Source of the DNA: Stentor roeselii
Lineage: Eukaryota; Ciliophora; Heterotrichea; Heterotrichida; Stentoridae
Length of the DNA stretch: 64,000 bases
Reading direction: 5' to 3'
Assembly: GCA_006503475.1 (NCBI GenBank)
Contig: RSEH01000096.1
Location: 62,001 to 126,000 of the forward strand
Position numbers and translations under genes: made by a program. The notes under the pieces are model-generated. The model saw only the letters and a list, made by a program, of their open reading frames with translations, was not told where the DNA came from and did no database searches. Of the stretch, positions 56,696 to 64,000 are shown piece after piece. Position 1 is the stretch's first letter, and the number at the start of each line of letters is the position of its first letter.

Positions 56696-57550
56696 CTACT
56701 TTCCTGGATTTGAAGTGAAACTGTTTTTTAGGTCTTTCAACATGTTCATTGTATCTTGTTTTAGTTTCTGCACAGATGGGTTTGAGTTGATTTTGACGTA
56801 ATTTAGTTTCACTTCATTTGCGAAGCTTTCAGTGGCATGGTTGATCTGTCCAATAGTATTCTGAACTTCAGGTTTGGAATAAACCTTATTAACAACAGAA
56901 TTAATTCCAGTTTCAACCTTCCCAGCGATTTCAAGTGTTTTATTTTCAACTTTTTTAACAGCCGGTTTTTCCGAGATTTTATTCAATTTTTCACTGACTT
57001 TATCAACAGCTTTATTTCCAGCATCAACAGTTTTACTATAAGCTTTTTTCGCCCAAGACCAGACTCCAGAGGTACTCTTTTCATCTCTGACTTCCACTTT
57101 GACTTCTTCAGGCTGAGGCAGTTGTCCGAGGTCAGGATATGCGACGATTAGAATGCCTTCTTCAATAGAAGGACAAGAGTGTTCATATTCCCTATCTTGC
57201 GACACGACATTCAACATATCACGATAAAAGAAAGAAGCTTGAGTCAAATACTTAAAGTTCGCAGGAGTATTCGAAATATTATAATGATTAAAAAACTCTT
57301 TCAACGACGAGTTCCCACCAGCGATCATTAATTTCAAATCATTTTCCTGCCAGTCTGAGTCAATCGGCTTGACCCTGGAGACCTCAGAGCCCAAAGCTGA
57401 ATGAGAAGACACGCAAGACTCACAGATGAAGCAGCCGTTGTTCACTGATGTGAACCGAGGGTTTTCACTGGAACACTCGAAACATCGGTTGTTTTCGGGA
57501 TCCGCTTTCAAGTTGTTGAAGAGGTCTGAAGAGTTTGTTCTTGTTACCAT
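56696..57550 (-). CDS. ArfGAP-fold protein lacking the catalytic arginine
   Basis: 284 residues. Residues about 20-120 have the ArfGAP zinc finger CFECSS (Cys pair), then CFICESCVSSHSALG, KLMIAGGNSSLKEFF and a following helix with FFYRD. In active ArfGAPs the finger ends with C..C.G.HR.LG and its Arg completes the ARF active site; here the residue after His is Ser. GAP activity is therefore doubtful, though ARF binding may remain. The C-terminal 120 residues are helical, amphipathic repeats (KTVDAGNKAVDKVSEK type), similar to ArfGAP1 curvature-sensing or perilipin-like segments. Confidence 0.83.
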   Translation of the reverse strand: MVTRTNSSDLFNNLKADPENNRCFECSSENPRFTSVNNGCFICESCVSSHSALGSEVSRVKPIDSDWQENDLKLMIAGGNSSLKEFFNHYNISNTPANFKYLTQASFFYRDMLNVVSQDREYEHSCPSIEEGILIVAYPDLGQLPQPEEVKVEVRDEKSTSGVWSWAKKAYSKTVDAGNKAVDKVSEKLNKISEKPAVKKVENKTLEIAGKVETGINSVVNKVYSKPEVQNTIGQINHATESFANEVKLNYVKINSNPSVQKLKQDTMNMLKDLKNSFTSNPGK

Positions 57551-57563
57551 TTATAAGACTTAA

Positions 57564-59699
57564 TTATTTCGAATTTAAAACATGGACTACTTCTACAGTG
57601 ATGCAAGAAGTGTTTAAAAGTTTTATCCACATCTTTTGTTGGTCGCTTAGACGGTCGTTTTGAGATTTTACCTCGACTAGCTTTACTTTGTTTTCTTTTA
57701 ATAGAAGAAGGTCAGGCATTCCTGAAGAGTGGTGACGATAGTCTTTAGATAAGGATTTTAATACTGGAAAAAGACTTGGGCCTAGAGTTTTCACTACTTT
57801 TAGAAGAAAATCTAAACCCCATAGTTCTAGAATGTTCCAATTCACGAAGAGGCTTCCTTGATTTCTGTACTTTTCGAAGTTTTTTAGAAATATTTCACTG
57901 AGCTCTGAGGTTTTTTGATGGTTTTTAAGTTTTTTGAAGATTTCTTTTCTTTTTTTGTAGAAGTCTTCTGATCTGTAGTCGAGAGGAGCTTTTTGGACTG
58001 ATGTTTGGAAGACAAAAGGAAGGTCGTGATAAAGGTATTCCCACATCAATACCCCGAAAATACTAGTTAAAATCGTGTTTTCGCTGTGAAAACCTGTCCA
58101 CCCTGCAGACTTGTAATGTTCAAGAACGAATTCTTCAACTGTAACCGGGTTGCAATTATGCAAATACCTGAGTTTTCCATCAATCGTAACCGCCTGGCCC
58201 TCTATTTTCACTTCTTGGAACAAAGGGTGGGAATAATTAAAAAGTTGTTGTTTTTTTGATCGAGTCCTTCCGAATTCCAAAGTTTCTCGTCTTGATTCAA
58301 GTTTCAGTCGCTTTCCAGTCTTCAGATATGGGTCTGTCAATCCGAGCTTCACAACAGCCAAGGCTTGTTTTCCTTGTTTTAAATGAGAAGAAGTAATAAT
58401 CGCAAGTCTTTCCCACCAATGTCCTCGTTTTATGTAATAATAAGGATGACTGAGCAGAGATGTTAAAATTTTAATACAGGTTTCCCAGTCTTTCGACTTT
58501 TGAATTTGTTGAAGTGCCAAATGTAAGACCCTTGCCCACCTTTCTTGACTTGAATATTCGATTTTCCAGTCAATTTCATGGAAATTTTGGTAGGAATTTA
58601 AAAAGTCTTCAAAAGAAAGACTGAAATTTCGCAGGTAGATCTCAGAAAGTGTCTGACTGATCAATAGCAAGTTCTCAAAATTCGCTTTATAAAGAGAAAG
58701 GTTCTCGATCAGCAGCTGAAAACAAAAAACTGAGTCCATCGCTATCGAGTCTTCGTAACTATTAAAAATTTTATAACTTTCTATTGAAACTTGAAAGTCC
58801 ACCAGGGTTAAATGATTAGAAAAGTCATTCGCGTAGTCTGAAATCGCACTTTCACTTGAAAAAAAACAATAAATTCTATTAATTCTTGAAAATAACGCCA
58901 TCGGCGAATCAGCAAGTTTCAGAAATCCAGGAAAATCAAAAGGAATCAATTCAGGAATTTTATCAACCTGATTATTTTTCTCGAAAAGACTTTTCAAAAA
59001 AACAAGGATTTCAGCATTCAAACCAATCAATCGACTTTTCCTTGAATTTGATTCAGGCTGTTTTAAAACGTTGAACAAATGTAGAAGATCTTTCTTAAAA
59101 CAGCTGAATTTTGTATATTCTTTAAAAACTCTTAAGACTGGCTTCTCGATTTCCAGGTCTACTGCATCGTCTCCTGTTGTTTTAATCAGCAAGGCCCTGA
59201 GATGAGTTTCAAGATATTGAAGCTGCTCAAGTTTCAAACTGAATAAAAAGTCGTAGATCGAGTCTAAGTCTTGGAAAATTTCGCAAGCTTGAGAACCTCG
59301 AAGAAAAGAAGAAGAAAGTAAAATATTTGCGGATTTTAAAAGATTTGGAACTTCTGGATAGTTTATTGAGTTTATGTCAAGCCACTTGTGTTTTCGCATG
59401 AATAGACGAATGAATAAGGACTGGCATTCATCATCTAGGTTTGTGAATGAGTTGAGTAGGAGAAGTTCGGATTCGCAGAAAACGGAGGTTCCATATATTT
59501 TTACCTCTTTTATCATTTTTCGGAAGAAGCTTAAATAGTCTGGGCTACGAAGCTCTTCTGGTTTGAGGTCATCGGCAGATTCTTTGATTTCTTTATTGTT
59601 GACAGCATCTTTCGGGCTATAATACCAAGTAATAAGTTTCGAAGTATCCCTAATCCTCTTCCTAACCCCAATACCTCCCTCCCAATTCCTTTTAGCCAT
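57564..59699 (-). CDS. FAN1: FAN1-like structure-specific nuclease
   Basis: 711 residues. The N-terminal half has the FAN1 DNA-binding region, including the LIRLFMRKHKW block. The middle is helical TPR-like. The C-terminus carries the VRR-NUC nuclease: GFHSENTILTSIFG (catalytic Glu), GMPDLLLLKE and KLVEVKSQNDRLSDQQ (D, then E-x-K). FAN1 cuts 5' flaps and unhooks DNA interstrand crosslinks. It is about 300 residues shorter than the animal protein and lacks the N-terminal UBZ ubiquitin-binding finger, as do several protist homologues. The catalytic set is complete. Confidence 0.9.
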   Translation of the reverse strand: MAKRNWEGGIGVRKRIRDTSKLITWYYSPKDAVNNKEIKESADDLKPEELRSPDYLSFFRKMIKEVKIYGTSVFCESELLLLNSFTNLDDECQSLFIRLFMRKHKWLDINSINYPEVPNLLKSANILLSSSFLRGSQACEIFQDLDSIYDFLFSLKLEQLQYLETHLRALLIKTTGDDAVDLEIEKPVLRVFKEYTKFSCFKKDLLHLFNVLKQPESNSRKSRLIGLNAEILVFLKSLFEKNNQVDKIPELIPFDFPGFLKLADSPMALFSRINRIYCFFSSESAISDYANDFSNHLTLVDFQVSIESYKIFNSYEDSIAMDSVFCFQLLIENLSLYKANFENLLLISQTLSEIYLRNFSLSFEDFLNSYQNFHEIDWKIEYSSQERWARVLHLALQQIQKSKDWETCIKILTSLLSHPYYYIKRGHWWERLAIITSSHLKQGKQALAVVKLGLTDPYLKTGKRLKLESRRETLEFGRTRSKKQQLFNYSHPLFQEVKIEGQAVTIDGKLRYLHNCNPVTVEEFVLEHYKSAGWTGFHSENTILTSIFGVLMWEYLYHDLPFVFQTSVQKAPLDYRSEDFYKKRKEIFKKLKNHQKTSELSEIFLKNFEKYRNQGSLFVNWNILELWGLDFLLKVVKTLGPSLFPVLKSLSKDYRHHSSGMPDLLLLKENKVKLVEVKSQNDRLSDQQKMWIKLLNTSCITVEVVHVLNSK

Positions 59700-59741
59700 T
59701 ATACACTCAACTATTCTAAACTATTAAGATAATACAAATCT

Positions 59742-60383
59742 TCATTTACTGCAATCACAGCCCATCATTTTCCAGCTCCTAGTCAAGAAAAAGACATGAT
59801 TGTCCTTTTCAACTGTAAATTCTTTCAAATCCCTATCAAACTTTTTGATCCTAAAGAAGTTTCCAGGTTCATTCACCTGATGCATGAAGATATCAAGTAT
59901 AACAGAGTCTTCAAGCGCAAGTATTGAGTGAACGTTTCTGTATTTCAAAGTATTAAACATCACATCTCCAGGTTTCCCAGGAGCTTTTTTCGAGAGGCTC
60001 ATTTTCGAAGGGTCTGAAGTTTTATCTAAAAGTAAATATTTGACATTTCCATAAAGAACAGCGGTCGCCACCAGTTCATTCGGATGATCATGAAGAGGGA
60101 AGTAAGTCCCTGATGACATAAAAAAACACTTGATGCCCAGAGAAGACGAGCCGTATAAGTCAATTTCGGTTATCGTCCCCGCCTGGAAGCATAAGGGAAG
60201 AACTTCGTCTATCATTCCGATTCCTGCAAGGTCAGTTTGTTTAAGACTTTTCTTTATCATTGATGTGATCACCTTGTCTGAAACTGAAGCTTCCACCTCA
60301 GCTTTTAGCTCTGAAAGGATTTGAGGGTCTGATGATATCGAGTTGCATAATCGGGTTAGCTTTACGAGAGGTGACTCTAGCAT
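59742..60383 (-). CDS. PCO/ADO-type thiol dioxygenase
   Basis: 213 residues, a single cupin. Iron ligands are visible as LHDHP (two His) and NVHSI (third His), with the family block AVLYGNVKYLLLD and GDVMFNTLKYRNVHS. The family includes plant cysteine oxidases and animal 2-aminoethanethiol dioxygenase, iron enzymes that use O2 to oxidise N-terminal cysteines and so act as oxygen sensors for the N-degron pathway; they also oxidise cysteamine. Which substrate applies here cannot be told. Cytosolic. Confidence 0.9.
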   Translation of the reverse strand: MLESPLVKLTRLCNSISSDPQILSELKAEVEASVSDKVITSMIKKSLKQTDLAGIGMIDEVLPLCFQAGTITEIDLYGSSSLGIKCFFMSSGTYFPLHDHPNELVATAVLYGNVKYLLLDKTSDPSKMSLSKKAPGKPGDVMFNTLKYRNVHSILALEDSVILDIFMHQVNEPGNFFRIKKFDRDLKEFTVEKDNHVFFLTRSWKMMGCDCSK

Positions 60384-60929
60384 GAGAATTATAAATGAAT
60401 GTTAAGAGGTTTAGAACCACCATAAATATAAAGTGGCTTAGATTTGTACTTAAATGTATTTTATTGAAGTTTTGTTTAAGGGTTGAAAGAGAATTTCAGG
60501 GATTTCTCTGGATTAAGGGAAGATTTTAATTGTGGTCTAGGTTTGTGTAGGTGTATATATGGAAATGAAGGGAATTCGGGAGGAAGAGTGAAAGAGTTTT
60601 ATCACTTGGGGAGAACCTGAAAAATCTCAGGATGTTGAAATTGACATTTAAGGTTTCTTGTTGATTTAAATACGATTTTATTTAAAGACTTTGGAAAAAT
60701 TTGGCCTTTTTAAGAAGAATGAAAGAACGACAACAACTTTTTATTCACTTAAACCAATTCAACCTTTCAAAAACTGAGTAAATTTATAACAAACTTAATG
60801 AAAATATTCGTTTATCCATCTTATATTATTATCTAGATAATCATAAAACAATTAAAAATCCTTCTCAGATTTTTTTTTGAACTCAAACAATCCCTTCACA
60901 ACAACCTCTTCATTTTCTACACTAATAAA
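60384..60929. other. Divergent intergenic region between the thiol dioxygenase and SERINC genes
   Basis: 546 bases without a gene. The half next to the minus-strand gene is G/T-rich on the plus strand; the half next to the plus-strand gene is A/C-rich, giving mirror-image composition on the two coding strands. Confidence 0.45.
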
Positions 60930-62245
60930 ATGGGAGGAGCTCTTTGTTGTGCAGGCACTGCCTGCTGCCAATGCATGTGTGGAGTCTGCATGCGCTGTTG
61001 CGGGACTTCACATCAACAGCACACTCGAATCGGTTACCTAAGCCTGACAATGGTTGCAATATTCTTCGGTCTAATCTTTCTTTATTTCGGTTCAGACATG
61101 ATGTCTCCCTGGGAAAATTTCGGTTTCGGTAATTCTTACAAAGACTGTCACGGCGACAAAAAAAGTGTTTGTTTAGGAGTTTTCACTATCTACAGAGAAA
61201 GCTTCACATTAGTCATTTTTTACTTCTGTATGCTGCTCGGGTCACTTCCAGGCGGAAGTTTTTCCACAATATTCAACCGTAAGTTTAAACAGAAAGTTGC
61301 TGGACTCTAAGAATCCTTCTGATAATCGTTTTATTCATTCTGACCTTTTTCATCCCAAACAGTTTTTTTGTAAATTCCAAAAAGGAAGTCTTTCGAGAGA
61401 TCTGCAGATATGTCTCATTATTTTACCTGCTCGTTCAAATAATCGTCATCATCGATTTCGGCTATTCATGGAGTGAGGCCTGGACTGAAAGTTACGAGCA
61501 ATCCGGGAATTCAAATCAAAAACTTTGCGGATTGTTTTTTTTTTCAGGGTTATTCTGGGCGGTTTCCTTAGTAACGATAGTGATGTGTTATCTTTGGTTC
61601 ACTGGTCCTGGTTGTGACACTGAAATCGCTTTGATTACTTTGACTCTTGTGTTTGGAATTGGATTTACTGTCTTGTCGATGACCAGCTTTGTAGAGCATG
61701 GGTGTAAGAATTAGGCAGCTTTGCTTACTAGCTCTGTGGTCAACGGGTATATCACTTATTTGTGTTGGGATGGAATGACTAATAACACCCGGGAACAGTG
61801 CAATGACTGGAACAATGCGAAGGATACTGGAGTTAGTATCACTGTCGGTGTTGTTATTTTGTTAGCGACTTTGGCTTATATTTGCTTTCGGAAAAGGGAG
61901 AAGATTCAGGATCAGACTCCTTTGAGAAATGCTGCTGAACCTATTTTAGCTGATGAGGATGATGAACAGGTACCTTATCAGGTGGAACCTGATGAAAGAT
62001 ATGGAAGGAAAATGATTGGATTTCATGCTTTTATGCTTTTGGCTAGCTTTTACTTTAGCATGTTGCTTACTAATTGGGGAAGTGCGAATATTAAGAATAA
62101 TGATAGCAAAACTTATGAGAAGTAAGAAGTTTTTAGTAATGAAGCAAGCTTGTGGATCAAGTTTAGTGCTTTGTGGACTACTGTCGCTCTTTATGTCTGG
62201 ACTTTGATCGCTCCGAGGCTTTGCTCTGGAAGAGATTTCTCTTGA
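60930..62245 (+). CDS. SERINC family membrane protein (four exons)
   Basis: Exons 60930-61278, 61293-61703, 61719-62121 and 62137-62245; 1272 coding bases, 423 residues. The first intron is 14 nt, the others 15 nt. About ten or eleven membrane segments. Family marks: Cys-rich N-terminus (CCAGTACCQC), FFIPN, the IIVIIDFGYSWSEAW block, then VVNGYITYLCWDGMTN, GFHAFMLLASFYFSMLLTNWG and the end ALYVWTLIAPRLC. SERINC/TDE1 proteins are phospholipid-scrambling membrane proteins of the plasma membrane and endomembranes. All four exons are needed for the family's full length. Stop TGA. Confidence 0.93.
61279..61292 (+). other. 14-nt intron 1 in SERINC
   Basis: GTAAGTTTAAACAG, phase 1. Removing 14 bases brings the IVLFILTFFIPN segment into frame; the next possible AG (18 bases) leaves the wrong frame. 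Confidence 0.8.
61704..61718 (+). other. 15-nt intron 2 in SERINC
   Basis: GTAAGAATTAGGCAG, phase 1, containing an in-frame TAG. Removal joins VEHG to SLLTSSVVNGYITYL as in the family. Confidence 0.9.
62122..62136 (+). other. 15-nt intron 3 in SERINC
   Basis: GTAAGAAGTTTTTAG, phase 2, containing an in-frame TAA. Removal adds the last conserved membrane segment (WTTVALYVWTLIAP). It is the one 15-nt intron in the window with T and not A at position 10. Confidence 0.9.
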
Positions 62246-62322
62246 ATTAGGTAGAATTAATTAAAAAATCGAAATTTTTAAATATTTTATTTCTAATATT
62301 ATGTTTTACTATATTCTTCTAT

Positions 62323-63075
62323 TTAATGTCTTATTTTTCTTCGGCAAGCTGCAGCTAAACAAATGCAAGAAAAAACGAGAAGAATAGAAAAATAAATCAT
62401 TATTCCAAACACAAGTTTACATATTTTGTTTTTCTGGTTTCCTGAGCATTTCCAAGTGCCAAAGAACAGGAAGCCGATCATTATCAGAGCGTAAGGAAGG
62501 ATTATTATTGATAAGGCCAGCATTATACGATTTTTTTTCGAGAAGATGCAGAAGAAAAGAATTGGGAGAAGGACTGAGTTCATCACTATCCAAGTTATGA
62601 GCCATTCTCGCATATCTTGGCTTCCTTGCTTGCTGTTGATCAGGTATATTCCGTAGAGGTTCTAGTTGAAAAGTACTGTTGTTTCAAAAATCGCTATATG
62701 CAGGACCATTATGATGAACCATGCTTTTAAGTTGTTTCGATTCAGCACGAGAAGAGAGTGCTGAAGGCAGAGCTGGAAAAGTAACTTCATCAGAAAGATG
62801 AAGATTAGGAACATCCAGATTATGCTTAGAATCAGAACTGTTGATTTTGTTTTATTGTTGTCTGAATGGCCATTACTTTGACTACAACTAGAGCTCTCTG
62901 TATATAAAGCGATTCCAGCAACAACAACTAAATTAAAAATAATAAAAAACCCAATCCACAGTCCCCTAAGCACTTTCTCTAGTAAAGTTAAAACTTGAAC
63001 CCTGAATCTAAAAGTAGCAGAATTCAAAACAGTAAAAATCAAAACAACCAAAAAAGATAAACAAAAATTAATCAT
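62323..63075 (-). CDS. Seven-segment membrane protein (two exons)
   Basis: Exon 1 is 63075-62677, a 15-nt intron lies at 62676-62662, exon 2 is 62661-62323; 245 residues. In raw sequence the frame stops at TAG inside the intron. Seven hydrophobic segments are visible, four in exon 1 (starting near residues 2, 38, 78 and 118) and three in exon 2 (about 150, 178 and 213), with short loops; the loop after segment 2 has two Cys and an N-glycosylation site (NKT). No family recognised. It converges with SERINC, 77 bases apart. Confidence 0.78.
62662..62676 (-). other. 15-nt intron in the seven-segment membrane protein gene
   Basis: GTACTTTTCAACTAG on the minus strand, phase 0, with the in-frame TAG. 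Removal fuses IFETT to NLYGIYLINSK and on into the second membrane half. Confidence 0.82.
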
Positions 63076-63165
63076 CCAAATTCTTCATACCCCTTACCCG
63101 AGCCTTTCACAGTCCTGATCAGTTCCCTTTCGTTTCTCAGGGAAATAAACCACAACAGGAATAAC

Positions 63166-63732
63166 CTAAATAAAAACTACAAAAGCAGCAAATATAAAAA
63201 AACTGAAAACACTAGAAATAACTAAAGACCTCTTCGAATACCTAAGCAAGCACTTAAAAGACTGAACCTCTTGATTAGCAACTGCTCTGTTCACCCCATT
63301 AGAAGACTGGTTCTGCACAACAGTTCTATCAAGATTGTCTTCAGAAGGAAATATCAAGTTATTCATCTGACTTCTAAAACAACCCACCCGGTTGTTCACT
63401 TCTTCAGCGTCCCCTGTGTGAAGACTGGCCATTGAGTAAATATTGTTGCAGCAGGACTTGGAGTACTTTTTAATCTCTTGAAATAATTCAGGGTTTACTG
63501 GAATTTGTGATGGGTTCTCACTTATCTGACCACGGCACAGAGGACAGGTTTGATGTTCCAGGTAAGATTGTGATAAACAACTGCCACAAAAAGAATGACT
63601 ACAAACGAGGGTTTTAGGGTAGTTCATTAAACATAAACAGATACTGCAGATGTATTGGTCTATCATCAGTGGATTCACTTTAGGGATGCTTTCTTGTTGT
63701 GGATTTGGGAAGTGCTGAGGATTGGTTTGCAT
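63166..63732 (-). CDS. RING-finger protein with C-terminal membrane anchor
   Basis: 188 residues. A C3HC4 RING lies at about 30-70: CSICLCLMNYPKTLVCSHSF, then CGSC and CPLC. The middle is polar. The last 20 residues are hydrophobic (SSVFSFFIFAAFVVFI) and reach the C-terminus, a tail anchor. It is probably an E3 ubiquitin ligase on an intracellular membrane with the RING facing the cytosol, by analogy with other RING plus tail-anchor proteins. Confidence 0.88.
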   Translation of the reverse strand: MQTNPQHFPNPQQESIPKVNPLMIDQYICSICLCLMNYPKTLVCSHSFCGSCLSQSYLEHQTCPLCRGQISENPSQIPVNPELFQEIKKYSKSCCNNIYSMASLHTGDAEEVNNRVGCFRSQMNNLIFPSEDNLDRTVVQNQSSNGVNRAVANQEVQSFKCLLRYSKRSLVISSVFSFFIFAAFVVFI

Positions 63733-63862
63733 TTTAGTTTAATTAATTTGGAACCTTATTTTAATAAATTGATTAAAGATTGAAAATATTTCTTTAATAA
63801 AATTTAATCCTTTTGGCCTTATCAATCTTCATAATTTCTTTAACCTCTCCACTGAAAGATAA

Positions 63863-64000
63863 ATGGAAAAAAACTGCGTATTTCCTTCATGCCACTCAAA
63901 GACAGCCTTTCTCTGCAAGTGCAAATCTCCAGCAGTCTTCATCTGCGACAGTCACTTTTCCGCACACATAAAGCAAAAAGGTCTAAACCACCAATACGAG
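63863..64000 (+). CDS. Cys/His-rich zinc protein, 3' partial
   Basis: 46 codons from ATG 63863 to the window end, still open. The visible part has CVFPSCHSK, LCKCKSP, FICDSHF and HIKQKGLNH: Cys pairs followed by His residues, like a B-box or CHY-type zinc element. Divergent from the RING gene by 130 bases. Function unknown because the rest is outside the window. Confidence 0.7.
   Translation, partial: MEKNCVFPSCHSKTAFLCKCKSPAVFICDSHFSAHIKQKGLNHQYE

Overview
This is a gene-dense, AT-rich stretch of a ciliate macronuclear genome, most likely from a heterotrich close to Stentor. Three things in the sequence point there. TAA, TAG and TGA all end genes at homology-supported places, so the code looks standard; this argues against ciliates that reassign stop codons. 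Genes broken in the raw reading frame are healed by removing GT...AG introns of only 14 to 16 nt. Intergenic gaps are often 5 to 60 bp. The genus call is an inference; no rRNA gene or telomere is present to confirm it.

Layout. 1-8.5 kb: a 5'-truncated CPAP/SAS-4-type centriolar protein, a charged-repeat tail-anchored protein, a UPF1-like RNA helicase and a three-finger C2H2 protein. 9-16.5 kb: a family of MFS transporters with three apparently intact members, each with a mini-intron after codon 19, and three decayed copies between them. 16.5-30 kb: a compact run with a PP1-docking-motif protein, an EF-hand protein ending in a CaaX box, a protein kinase, a thioredoxin-fold protein with tandem zinc units, a FYVE protein, a PH/papain-like fusion, two dual-specificity phosphatases and an EEF1AKMT4-like methyltransferase. 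30.7-33.8 kb: three tandem secreted lipocalin-like genes sharing a leader and an upstream element. 34.5-43.2 kb: SEC23, a cyclin-Y-like protein, an RCC1/coiled-coil protein, ARP6, a probably inactive alpha-carbonic-anhydrase-related protein and two small genes. 43.5-48.4 kb: a CDCA7-type zinc-finger protein, a 2.4 kb gene-free stretch, a small membrane protein, BUB3 and a small basic protein. 48.9-64 kb: M1 aminopeptidase, a 1702-residue LamG/Cys-rich multi-pass surface protein, an ArfGAP-fold protein without the catalytic arginine, FAN1, a thiol dioxygenase, a SERINC protein with four exons, a seven-segment membrane protein, a RING protein and a 3'-truncated Cys/His-rich gene.

There is no operon logic: neighbours are mixed housekeeping genes on both strands. 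The locally duplicated sets are the MFS transporters, the lipocalin-like genes and the two phosphatases. The most notable signals are two 14-nt introns supported by protein homology and frame arithmetic, a near-invariant adenine at a fixed distance from the 3' splice site, the MFS birth-and-death locus, and the shared cis-elements of the lipocalin cluster.
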